Source: an uncultured Acetatifactor sp.
GTDB taxonomy: Bacteria > Bacillota > Clostridia > Lachnospirales > Lachnospiraceae
Length of the DNA: 64,000 nucleotides
Assembly: GCA_910586485.1 (NCBI GenBank)
Contig: CAJUIA010000001.1
Location: 124,001 to 188,000, forward strand
Direction of reading: 5' to 3'
Notes under the pieces: model-generated
What the model was told of the DNA's origin: nothing
Databases searched by the model: none
Seen by the model: only the letters and a program-made list of their open reading frames with translations
Program-made: the position numbers and the translations under genes
Part shown: positions 1-8,102 of the stretch, in pieces
How positions within the stretch are numbered: position 1 is the stretch's first letter
Layout: the number at the start of each line of letters is the position of its first letter

Positions 1-2
1 AC

Positions 3-2201
3 CTGGAAACCGGGGCCATGCAGGATGAATCCGTTGCCAGGGCAGTGGCAGGGCGGCAGGTGTTTCCCTGCTATTTCGGGTCCGCGCTGCGCCTGGAGGG
101 TGTGGAAGAGCTTTTAGAGGGGCTGCGCCGTTTTACATTGACAAAAGAATATCCGGAGGATTTCGGTGCCAGAGTTTATAAAATATCCAGGGATGCCGCC
201 GGAAACCGGTTGACTCATTTGAAGGTAACAGGCGGGACGCTCAGGGTAAAAATGCCGGTGAATAACGGCATCAGTGCGGCAAATCCGGCAGACGTCTGGG
301 AGGAAAAGGCGGATGTCATAAGGATTTACGGCGGCGGGAGCTTTCAGGCAGTGGAGCGGGTGGAGGCGGGAGGCATCTGCGCAGTGACGGGTCTAAGCCG
401 GACCTTTGCAGGGCAGGGGCTGGGGCGCGAGGGAGCAAGCGAGCAGCCGGTGCTGGTGCCTGTTTTGACCTATCGGCTGTCGCTGCCCCAGGGAACGGAT
501 CCGGTGAAGGTATTGGCGCAGATGAGGACGCTGGAAGAGGAAGAGCCGGAGCTGCATGTGGTCTGGCGGGAAAGCATACGGGAGATTCAGGTTCAGGTCA
601 TGGGTGAGGTGCAGACGGAGGTCTTAAAGCGTCTGATTGCAGAGCGGTTTGGTCTGGAGGTGGAATTTGACAGCGGGCGGCTGCTGTACAGGGAGACCAT
701 TGCATCTGCGGCAGAGGGAATCGGACACTTTGAGCCGCTGCGCCATTATGCGGAGGTACACTTACTGTTAGAGCCGGGGGAGCCGGGCAGCGGGCTGGAG
801 TTTGGTTCCTGCTGCAGTGGGGATGAGTTGGACAGGAATTGGCAGAGACTGATTTTCACCCATCTGGAGGAAAAGACCCATCAGGGAGTGCTGACCGGTT
901 CGCCGATAACGGATATGAAGATTACCCTGCTGACAGGCAGGGCTCACTTAAAGCACACAGAGGGCGGAGACTTCCGGCAGGCCACCTACAGGGCCCTGCG
1001 GCAGGGCTTGATGCAGTGTGAAAGTATCCTGCTGGAGCCTGTGTTTTCCTTTACGCTGGAGGTGCCTTTAGATCAGGTAGGCCGGGCCATGTCCGACATT
1101 CAGCGGATGAACGGCAGCTTTGCACCGCCTGTGATGGAGGGGGAGACTGCCGTTCTCACCGGCAGTGCGCCGGCGGCCACAATGAGAAATTATCAGAGAG
1201 AGGTGGCAGCCTATACGAAGGGGCGGGGGCGGCTTGGCCTTACACTGAAGGGGTATGAGCCCTGCCATAACGCGGAAGAGGTAATCAGGGAGATCGGTTA
1301 TGATCCGGAAGCCGACATGGAAAATCCTTCTGCTTCCGTGTTCTGTGCCCATGGGGCCGGCTTTCTGGTGGGCTGGCAGGAGGTGCCTGCCTACGCTCAT
1401 GTGGAGAGCGGTTGGAAGGCAGGCGGCGCGGACAGCTATGAGACTACGGTTGAAATAGGGATTGGCATAGGAAATGAAGCCGGGAACGGGGCGGCATCCG
1501 ACTATATCACTCAGGAGGAAATAGAAGAAATCTTTCAACGTACCTACGGGAAAAGCATACAGTCTTATGAGCCATATCGGTTTCATCGGCAGAACAAGGA
1601 GAAGGTACAGGACGAAGAGAAGATACAGGGCGAGAAGGATGAAGAGAGGGTACAGGCCGGGAAGAGCGGAGAGGCTGCGGGCGGCACCGGGGCAAAGAGC
1701 GGAAGAGCGGAGCGTCTACAGGAGGTACTCCTTGTGGATGGGTACAATATTATCTTCGCCTGGGAGGAATTGCGGAGTCTGGCAGAAATCAATATTCAGA
1801 GCGCCAGAGACAAGCTGATGGACATATGCTGTAATTATCAGGGATATTGCGGAGCCGTCCTGATTCTGGTCTATGATGCCTATAAGGTAAAGGGGAATCC
1901 CGGTTCCGTGCAAAGGTATCATAATATTTACGTAGTGTACACAAAGGAAGCGGAAACGGCGGATCAATATATTGAAAAAACCGTACATGAGATCGGCAGA
2001 AAGCGTCGGGTGACAGTGGCAACCTCGGACGCCCTGGAGCAGATGATTATTTTGGGCGATGGGGCCGTGAGAATGTCGGCCAGGGGCTTTCAGGAAGCGG
2101 TAGAGGATGCAGGCAGGCGGATGCGGGAGGAACATCCGGAGGGTGGAAAGCTTTCGCAGAGGATCAGTATACCTGAAAAGCCGGGAGGAAGACGGACATG
2201 A
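3..2201 (+). CDS. Tet(M)-like translational GTPase fused to a Rae1/YacP-type NYN nuclease domain (5' partial)
   Basis: The frame is open from base 3 to the stop at 2199-2201, so the start and the G1-G4 GTPase motifs lie outside the window; the Met at 18 is probably internal. The first residues still show the G5 region (FGSAL). Next come the domain II to V regions of Tet(M)/Tet(O)-type ribosomal protection proteins (for example ESILLEPVFSF and YTKGRGRL, which resemble the Tet(M) C-terminal domains). A charged Lys/Glu linker (about 1590-1710) leads to a full NYN domain (about 1720-2130) with VDGYNII, TKEAETAD and VATSD. This domain closely resembles Bacillus YacP/Rae1, a ribosome A-site mRNA endonuclease. 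Inference: the EF-G-like part brings a nuclease to the ribosome. Ordinary Tet(M) has no such tail, so a tetracycline-resistance call is not justified. It overlaps the next gene by 4 bases. Confidence 0.85.
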   Translation: METGAMQDESVARAVAGRQVFPCYFGSALRLEGVEELLEGLRRFTLTKEYPEDFGARVYKISRDAAGNRLTHLKVTGGTLRVKMPVNNGISAANPADVWEEKADVIRIYGGGSFQAVERVEAGGICAVTGLSRTFAGQGLGREGASEQPVLVPVLTYRLSLPQGTDPVKVLAQMRTLEEEEPELHVVWRESIREIQVQVMGEVQTEVLKRLIAERFGLEVEFDSGRLLYRETIASAAEGIGHFEPLRHYAEVHLLLEPGEPGSGLEFGSCCSGDELDRNWQRLIFTHLEEKTHQGVLTGSPITDMKITLLTGRAHLKHTEGGDFRQATYRALRQGLMQCESILLEPVFSFTLEVPLDQVGRAMSDIQRMNGSFAPPVMEGETAVLTGSAPAATMRNYQREVAAYTKGRGRLGLTLKGYEPCHNAEEVIREIGYDPEADMENPSASVFCAHGAGFLVGWQEVPAYAHVESGWKAGGADSYETTVEIGIGIGNEAGNGAASDYITQEEIEEIFQRTYGKSIQSYEPYRFHRQNKEKVQDEEKIQGEKDEERVQAGKSGEAAGGTGAKSGRAERLQEVLLVDGYNIIFAWEELRSLAEINIQSARDKLMDICCNYQGYCGAVLILVYDAYKVKGNPGSVQRYHNIYVVYTKEAETADQYIEKTVHEIGRKRRVTVATSDALEQMIILGDGAVRMSARGFQEAVEDAGRRMREEHPEGGKLSQRISIPEKPGGRRT

Positions 2202-2890
2202 CAAAGGCAGTAGTTTTTGACCTGGGAGGCACATTAATGCAGTACGTGGGAATGCCTTACTCCTGGGTGAGCTTTTATCAGCAGGGCGTTAGAGCGATCA
2301 GTCGGAAATATGACTGTAATGTCTCGGAAGAGGCAATCGGGAAAACCGTGCGGATACTGGAAGATTTTAACCCCAGAGTGAATTACAGGGAGATAGAGTA
2401 TTCGGCAGAATCTATTTTTGCCAAAGCCTTGGAACATTGGCACATGGATTTGCGGCACATGCCGATTGAGGATTGTGTGGAAGCCTTTTGGAGCGGGCTG
2501 AAATTAAAGGCGGAAATTTATCCGGATACAATTCCGGTATTGAACAACTTAAGGGAACAAGGATATAAGATTGCAACGCTTACGGACCTGCCCAGCGCCA
2601 TGCCGGATCGGATATTTAAACGGGATATTTCCGAATTGCTGGAGTATTTTGATGATTATGTTTCCTCTGCCGTATGTGGGTATCGAAAGCCTAATGATAA
2701 AGGATTGCGGCTGATTTCCAAAAAATATGGGGTGCCGGTTACGGAATTAATCTTGATCGGGGATGAAGAAAAGGACAGGCAGACGGCGCGAAATGCCGGC
2801 TGCAGGTTCATACGAATCAGGCGGGGTGAGGAAAAAGAAGATGGCATAAGTGATTTATATGAAGTAGAAGAACTTATTAAGCAGGTCTGA
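2198..2890 (+). CDS. HAD-superfamily hydrolase
   Basis: A 230-residue HAD phosphatase of the Gph/YjjG type, predicted to be cytoplasmic with an unknown phosphorylated substrate. Motif I near the N terminus reads FDLGGTL: the nucleophile Asp8 is kept but the usual second Asp (DxDGT) is Gly. This substitution occurs in some HAD subfamilies and may lower or alter phosphatase activity. A helical cap region follows; the later motifs are YRKPNDKG (Lys of motif III) and LIGDEEKDRQTA (acidic motif IV). The ATG overlaps the stop of the GTPase-NYN gene (ATGA), suggesting translational coupling. The 3' end overlaps the convergent gene on the other strand by 36 bases. Confidence 0.88.
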   Translation: MTKAVVFDLGGTLMQYVGMPYSWVSFYQQGVRAISRKYDCNVSEEAIGKTVRILEDFNPRVNYREIEYSAESIFAKALEHWHMDLRHMPIEDCVEAFWSGLKLKAEIYPDTIPVLNNLREQGYKIATLTDLPSAMPDRIFKRDISELLEYFDDYVSSAVCGYRKPNDKGLRLISKKYGVPVTELILIGDEEKDRQTARNAGCRFIRIRRGEEKEDGISDLYEVEELIKQV

Positions 2891-3484
2891 ATACCGGATA
2901 CCGTAAAACGAAGGAGAAGATAAAGATGAGAGTAAACTAATGGACAGGGTTATGTAAATGCAAAACGCGGCTAACAGCAGGACACCGATTACGAGAAGAA
3001 TTGCAAGCAAAGGAAAAATAGAAGAAGAACGATCTGATGAGCGGCTTTCTTCTGTATTAGTTTCAGGTAATCTTTTGTTATTTAGAGAAAATTGCGGTAC
3101 AGGCAGAGGGCGTTGAGGCTGAGGGGCTGGTTTGGCAGCTGCCTTCTTGGGTGTTGTTTTTGAATATTGGTATAATAAAGCCAGCGGATCCGATTGCTTC
3201 AATAAACGGCTGTAAAAATCGCGGATCCAAGTAATATCTTGTTCTGTGCAGACAGTTTCGTCAAATGCTCCCTGTGTATGTGCTAAATAATTTCTGATAT
3301 GGCGGATAAGTTTCAGATGTTCTAAATCTATTTGCCAGTTTGGAAGATGACGGTATATGCTTGGAGAAACTTTTTTCATATCTTCAATATAACGTGTAAC
3401 GCCATGAGGATCATCATATATTTCGCCACACAGCTTGTCCAGCACTTTGTATTCCTCAAATAGTGTATAGTTTAAGTTATTCAT
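2855..3484 (-). CDS. Hypothetical protein with one C-terminal membrane segment
   Basis: A 209-residue protein that I cannot assign confidently. Residues 1-95 form a soluble helical domain with HIRNYLAHTQG and W.DFYSRLL patterns that vaguely recall HEPN/RiboL-PSP-like helical folds. A Pro/Ala/Lys-rich linker follows (about 108-150), then a hydrophobic segment (about 156-185, IFPLLAILLVIGVLLL), so the protein is probably membrane-anchored with its N-terminal domain inside. The start is set by the ATG at 3484 preceded by an AGAGG-like site (GAAACTTCATAGAGG on the minus strand). The 3' end overlaps the convergent HAD gene by 36 bases. Base composition is more AT-rich than the flanking housekeeping genes, as in the neighbouring toxin-antitoxin pair. 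Confidence 0.6.
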   Translation of the reverse strand: MNNLNYTLFEEYKVLDKLCGEIYDDPHGVTRYIEDMKKVSPSIYRHLPNWQIDLEHLKLIRHIRNYLAHTQGAFDETVCTEQDITWIRDFYSRLLKQSDPLALLYQYSKTTPKKAAAKPAPQPQRPLPVPQFSLNNKRLPETNTEESRSSDRSSSIFPLLAILLVIGVLLLAAFCIYITLSISLLSSLSSPSFYGIRYSDLLNKFFYFI

Positions 3485-3592
3485 GTTTACCTCTATGAAG
3501 TTTCTTCATACCTATTTATCATTATGATTAAAAATAGTATGATAGTCAACAGAAAATTTACAAGGCTGCTGTAAATTCCCGCGTGAATTTTG

Positions 3593-3622
3593 TTGCATGT
3601 TGTATACAATAACTGTTATACT
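3593..3622 (+). promoter_or_regulatory. Promoter with palindromic operator for the toxin-antitoxin pair
   Basis: A -35 hexamer TTGCAT (3593-3598) is followed after 18 bases by TATACT (3617-3622), extended by TG (TGTTATACT). The perfect palindrome TTGTATACAA (3600-3609) sits in the spacer. This is where an autorepressing Phd-type antitoxin would be expected to bind; the binding is inferred. Confidence 0.55.
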
Positions 3623-3667
3623 ATAAGCAGTAACTTAATATGTAAGAAAAAGATTGGAGAATATAAA

Positions 3668-3925
3668 ATGCCAAATATTAAACCAATATCTGATTTAAGA
3701 AATTATACAGCGGTTGTGAATGAAGTATCTTATGGAAACAGAGTTTATCTTACCCGTAATGGACATGGTTCCTATGCAATTATCGACATACAGGAGCTGG
3801 ATGAACTGGATAAACAGAAGGCACTAAATCAATTATTGTTAAGATTACAGGAGGCCGAAAGTTCTGTAATTTCAGAAGGGACTATATCTGCGGATGAATT
3901 AGAAAAAGAGCTGGGGGTAGAGTAA
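3668..3925 (+). CDS. Phd/YefM-family antitoxin
   Basis: An 85-residue antitoxin of the Phd/YefM fold. The N-terminal half (MPNIKPISDLRNYTAVVNEV, then RVYLTRNGHGSYAIIDIQEL) is the typical DNA-binding domain; the C-terminal acidic helix (ISADELEKELGVE) is the expected toxin-wrapping tail. I chose the ATG at 3668 because it follows TTGGAGAAT with good spacing; an upstream in-frame extension to 3590 lies inside the promoter and is not credible. The toxin gene starts directly after the stop. The usual role is to neutralise the toxin and to repress its own operon, probably through the palindrome at 3600-3609. Confidence 0.85.
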   Translation: MPNIKPISDLRNYTAVVNEVSYGNRVYLTRNGHGSYAIIDIQELDELDKQKALNQLLLRLQEAESSVISEGTISADELEKELGVE

Positions 3926-3926
3926 T

Positions 3927-4277
3927 TTGGCTAAACTGGAATACTCGCAGGTTGTTAGAAGAAAGTTGAAAAAGCTACGCAATGAATTGACGCAAAATTA
4001 TGGGGAAGATAATTCAAAAAAGATTATGCGTAATATAACAAGAGGAATCAGAAAGCTTCAAACATACCCGCAATCAGGTACAAAAATTTCATCACAATAT
4101 GATATAGAATGCGATTACAGCTACATTTTTTTAGAACATAATTATTTCTTTTATCGTATAAAAGATAAAAATACCATACTTATTTTGGAGATGTTTCACG
4201 AAAAGGAAGACTTTATGCGGAAGTTATTTGGAATTGTAACTACTTCACAGGAAACAATAGATTATTGGGGAGAGTAA
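3927..4277 (+). CDS. RelE/ParE-family toxin
   Basis: A 116-residue protein of the RelE/ParE superfamily. It has the N-terminal helical hairpin (AKLEYSQVVRRKLKKLRNEL), the basic central part (RNITRGIRKLQTYPQSGTKI) and the late beta strands (YSYIFLEHNYFFYRIKDKNTILILEMFHEKEDF) common in this fold. It starts at a TTG codon one base after the antitoxin stop, with GGGGGTAGAG upstream, so it is translationally coupled to the antitoxin. Whether it acts on gyrase (ParE-like) or on mRNA (RelE-like) cannot be told from sequence alone; the length and the late FHEKEDF segment are seen in Lachnospiraceae homologues annotated either way. Confidence 0.8.
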   Translation: MAKLEYSQVVRRKLKKLRNELTQNYGEDNSKKIMRNITRGIRKLQTYPQSGTKISSQYDIECDYSYIFLEHNYFFYRIKDKNTILILEMFHEKEDFMRKLFGIVTTSQETIDYWGE

Positions 4278-4324
4278 TTGCTTACATATGAAAAGTTTAT
4301 AGAAGATATTTTCCGGAGAATATG

Positions 4325-4413
4325 GTATAATGATTCTGCTGGCGCAGAATTCAAGCCAGCTAAAGCTGTCTTGCCAGCGCTTCGCGCCGCATTATACTTA
4401 GCCATGGCTTGAA
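4325..4413. repeat. Cluster of nested and interleaved inverted repeats upstream of the GH2 gene
   Basis: The 214-base gap before the GH2 gene holds three exact inverted pairs: GTATAATG (4325-4332) with CATTATAC (4390-4397), GCTGGC (4338-4343) with GCCAGC (4373-4378), and TTCAAGCC (4350-4357) with GGCTTGAA (4406-4413). TATAAT at 4326-4331 could also be a -10 box, but no convincing -35 precedes it. The remainder to 4480 is unassigned. Confidence 0.5.
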
Positions 4414-4491
4414 AAGTAAATGCCTCTTCAAGGCGCTTCCTTTTCTGCGCACATGGTATACTGTTCGTGAACGAAATGAAGGAGGGTGGGT

Positions 4492-7400
4492 ATGAATACA
4501 AATGTAGTTCCGTTTTATAACAACTGGACTTTTCTGCGGACAGATCTGCATGTTACCATGAGTGAGATCGAAAATCAGAAGACAAGGTTTGCGCCGGTAG
4601 AGCTGCCGCATGACTGGCTGATTTATGATGCGAAGAATCTCTATCAGGACGGCTGCGGCTGGTATCGCAAGGAATTTGAGCTGGTTACGGGAGAAATCAC
4701 GGATTTAAGCGGCGAGCTGGGTGTGGGGACGCAGTCCCCGGCGGAAGCTTATGAAGAGAATGCTCCGGAGCAGGTTGTTGCACGGATTCACAGAGAGGAA
4801 CGGGTAATTCTGCGCTTTGACGGCGTTTATATGGATTCTACAGTGTATGTCAACGGGACGAAGATCGGGGATTGGAAATACGGCTACTCTACTTTTGATA
4901 TGGACATTACTCCTGCACTGGTGCCCGGAAAAAATCTGCTGACGGTGGAGGTGCGCTTTCAGTCGCCCAACAGCAGGTGGTATTCGGGGGCCGGCATTTA
5001 CCGGAAGGTGTGGCTGAAGGTCTGTCCGGCAGTATACCTGCCGCTGGACGGGACTTATGTGACCACCAAAAAGGCAGAGGGCGGGTATGAGCTTACAGCC
5101 GAGACGGAGGTGGCCGGTAAGCCGGATTTAAATGTGGTCTGCCGCTATCGCTTATGGCAGGGCGAGTATCTGGTGCAGGAGCTGGGAGAGGCTGAAGAAA
5201 CGGCGGGACGCGCCGTTCTGCAGGCGTTTGTCCGGGAGCCAAAGCTATGGGATATTGAGGATCCTCAGTGCTATCGGCTTTCCGTGGAGCTTTGCCTTAA
5301 GGGTCATGAGGATGTGATTGACACGCAGGACATTACGGTGGGCTTTCGCACGCTGGAATTTACCACGGACAAGGGGCTGTTTTTAAACGGAAGACATGTG
5401 AAGATACACGGCGTCTGCGAGCATCATGACTTAGGCTGTCTGGGCGCGGCATTCCATGTGCCTGCCATGGAGAGAAAGATAAAAATGCTGCAAAGGATGG
5501 GTGTCAATGCCATCCGCACCAGTCATAATATGCCTGCGCCGGAGCTGATGGACTTAGCTGACAGGATGGGCCTGCTCATTTTAAGCGAGGCCTTTGACAT
5601 GTGGGAGCTTCCCAAGACGCAGTATGATTACGGCAGATTTTTTAAGGAATGGTGTGAAAAGGATGTGCGGAGCTGGGTACGGCGGGACCGGAATCATCCC
5701 AGTCTTTTGCTTTGGTCCATCGGAAACGAGATTTATGATACGCATGCGGACGAGCATGGACAGGAGATCACCCGCAGGCTGATGAACGCCGTGCGGGAGC
5801 ATGATCCCAAGGGGAATGCCTTAATTACCATCGGCTCCAATTACATGCCCTGGGAGAATGCCAGGAAGTGTGCGGATATTGTCAAGGTGGCAGGATATAA
5901 TTACGCGGAGAAATATTACGAGGAACATCACCGGGAGCATCCTGACTGGATCATGTACGGAAGCGAGACGGCATCCGTGGTGCAGAGCAGAGGGATCTAT
6001 CATTTCCCGCTGGGGCAGGATATATTGTCCGATGAGGACGAGCAGTGTTCTTCGCTGGGCAATTCCACTACCAGCTGGGGGGCCAGAAGCTGGGAAAAAT
6101 GTATTACGGACGACAGGGATCCGGAATATATCTGGGGACAGTTTATCTGGACGGGCTTCGATTATATCGGAGAGCCTACGCCCTATCATACCAAAAATTC
6201 TTATTTCGGACAGATTGACACCGCAGGCTTTCCCAAGGATTCCTATTATGTCTTCCAGGCAGAGTGGACGGATGGGAAAAAGGCTCCCATGGTGCATCTC
6301 TTCCCTTACTGGGATTTCAATCCGGGACAGCTCATTGACCTGCGGGCCTGCACAAATGCGCCAGAGGTGGAGCTGTTTGTAAACGGGGTTTCTCAGGGAA
6401 GGCAGACCATTGACCATGTTCACGGGCACAAGCTGATTGCCGACTGGCAGGTGCCCTATACACCGGGCACAATTACGGCAGTGGCCTATGACGAGGCCGG
6501 CAGAGAAGTGGCAAGGGACAGCCATACTTCCTTCGGGGACAGCAGACGAATTTTGCTTTCTGCAGATAAGCAGGAGCTGAAAGCAGATTGTGAGGATATG
6601 TGCTTTGTTACGGTATCTGTGTCAGACGAACAGGGAAATCCCGTGGAGAACGCAGCGGATTACGTGAAGGCCGAGCTTGTCGGGCCCGGCAGGATTTTAG
6701 GGATGGACAACGGTGACAGCACGGATTACGATGACTATAAGACCACGGTGCGGAAGCTGTTTTCCGGCAGGCTGCTGATTGTAGTGGGAAGCACGGCGGA
6801 AGAAGGGGAGCTGACGTTGACGGTAAACGGCAAAGGCCTGGAGCCTGCAGCGATAACCCTGAAAGCTCTAAAGGCGGAGGAAGATTTCGTAAGAAAATCC
6901 TTCCTGGAGGATGTCAGCGCCAAAAGGAAGGCAGAGCTTCCTGCAAGGATTCCCGTGAGAAAGCTGGAGCTTATAGCCGAGGGCAGCCATGTACTGACCC
7001 CTGACCGACAGGAGATCACGGTGGAGGCTCTGCTGTATCCGCAGGATACCACGGACAGGACCCTTGTCTGGAAAGCAGTAAATGCAGGCGGCATTGAAGT
7101 TAATTATGCCGAAATTTCAGGGTATACTGATGAACAGGGAAGAAATCTGGCCAGGGTAAAAGCTTTGGGTGACGGAGAATTTTATGTGCGCTGTATGGTG
7201 AAATGGAAAGGCCGGGCGGTGATGATTTCCCAGCTGGAATACCGGGGAGAGGGGCTTGGAGCCGCAAGCCTGAATCCGTATGAATTTGTATCTGCCGGTC
7301 TGTATACCGGGACGGTCGGGGAGATCACCAGCGGCAACGAAAAGGGGATTGCCACTGCCAGAGACGGAGCAAGCGGTGTGGTCTTTTCCGCCGTTGACTT

Positions 7401-8025
7401 TGGTGAATATGGTTCCGATGAGATTACCCTGCCTGTTTTTGCACTTTCAGGCGACAGGTATCAGATTGATATTTGGGCAGGGACTCCTTATGAAGAGGGC
7501 AGCAGACTGATTGACAGTGTGTTTTATCAAAAGCCCTCCATCTGGAACGTGTACCAGGAGCAGACCTATAAGCTGTCGGAACGGTTCCGGGGCCTGGCGG
7601 ACATCGGGTTTGTTCTGTTTGAAAAGGTGCATGTCAAGGGATTTGTCTTTAAGCGGCAGGAGAAGGCGTTTGGCAAGCTGTATGCCGGTGAGTCCAATGC
7701 TGTCTACGGCGATACCTTTACCAGAGACGGGAATATTGTGCGGGGGATTGGCAACAATGTGTCGATCGTGTTTGAAAATATGGATTTCGGAGAAAAGGGG
7801 ACGGAACGCGTCACCATTTGGGGGCGGACACCGCTGCCCGCCAACACGATTCATATTCACTTTACGGATGAGGCAGGAGAGACGGTAAACCGTATCCTGG
7901 AATTTACGGGGAACGGGGGAGCGTCACAGGACTTCTCCATCGAGAGGCTTACGGGTCGGGGAAAGGTAGAGCTGATCTTCCTTCCCGGCAGCAATTTTGA
8001 TCTGGAGGCCATACAGTTTGCGTAA
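4492..8025 (+). CDS. Glycoside hydrolase family 2 (beta-galactosidase-like) with C-terminal carbohydrate-binding-like modules
   Basis: A 1177-residue GH2 enzyme without a signal peptide, so predicted cytoplasmic and acting on imported oligosaccharides. Domains in order: sugar-binding jelly roll (1-200, with LPHDWLI and SRWYSGAGIYR), an Ig-like domain (to about 300), the TIM barrel (about 300-590), Ig-like and big_2-like modules, then two galactose-binding-like segments (about 925-1177). The predicted acid/base is Glu413 in SIGNEI and the nucleophile Glu492 in YGSETAS. It is longer than the usual 600-1000-residue GH2 enzymes because of the C-terminal modules. Start: ATG at 4492 has GGAGG 6-7 bases upstream; a GTG at 4486 is in frame but too close to that site. 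The exact substrate (galactoside, glucuronide or other) cannot be set from the sequence. Confidence 0.9.
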   Translation: MNTNVVPFYNNWTFLRTDLHVTMSEIENQKTRFAPVELPHDWLIYDAKNLYQDGCGWYRKEFELVTGEITDLSGELGVGTQSPAEAYEENAPEQVVARIHREERVILRFDGVYMDSTVYVNGTKIGDWKYGYSTFDMDITPALVPGKNLLTVEVRFQSPNSRWYSGAGIYRKVWLKVCPAVYLPLDGTYVTTKKAEGGYELTAETEVAGKPDLNVVCRYRLWQGEYLVQELGEAEETAGRAVLQAFVREPKLWDIEDPQCYRLSVELCLKGHEDVIDTQDITVGFRTLEFTTDKGLFLNGRHVKIHGVCEHHDLGCLGAAFHVPAMERKIKMLQRMGVNAIRTSHNMPAPELMDLADRMGLLILSEAFDMWELPKTQYDYGRFFKEWCEKDVRSWVRRDRNHPSLLLWSIGNEIYDTHADEHGQEITRRLMNAVREHDPKGNALITIGSNYMPWENARKCADIVKVAGYNYAEKYYEEHHREHPDWIMYGSETASVVQSRGIYHFPLGQDILSDEDEQCSSLGNSTTSWGARSWEKCITDDRDPEYIWGQFIWTGFDYIGEPTPYHTKNSYFGQIDTAGFPKDSYYVFQAEWTDGKKAPMVHLFPYWDFNPGQLIDLRACTNAPEVELFVNGVSQGRQTIDHVHGHKLIADWQVPYTPGTITAVAYDEAGREVARDSHTSFGDSRRILLSADKQELKADCEDMCFVTVSVSDEQGNPVENAADYVKAELVGPGRILGMDNGDSTDYDDYKTTVRKLFSGRLLIVVGSTAEEGELTLTVNGKGLEPAAITLKALKAEEDFVRKSFLEDVSAKRKAELPARIPVRKLELIAEGSHVLTPDRQEITVEALLYPQDTTDRTLVWKAVNAGGIEVNYAEISGYTDEQGRNLARVKALGDGEFYVRCMVKWKGRAVMISQLEYRGEGLGAASLNPYEFVSAGLYTGTVGEITSGNEKGIATARDGASGVVFSAVDFGEYGSDEITLPVFALSGDRYQIDIWAGTPYEEGSRLIDSVFYQKPSIWNVYQEQTYKLSERFRGLADIGFVLFEKVHVKGFVFKRQEKAFGKLYAGESNAVYGDTFTRDGNIVRGIGNNVSIVFENMDFGEKGTERVTIWGRTPLPANTIHIHFTDEAGETVNRILEFTGNGGASQDFSIERLTGRGKVELIFLPGSNFDLEAIQFA

Positions 8026-8102
8026 CAAATGGAATGGAAATAAATGCCCTGAAGCAGCTGCAGCTTCTGTTTTGCAGCGGGGCGGTTGATTGGAGAAAAT
8101 GT

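Noticed and set aside
3..2201. Tetracycline resistance gene tet(M)/tet(O)
   Set aside because: The similarity is to the family in general; an additional nuclease domain and chromosomal context beside a HAD gene argue against a resistance determinant.
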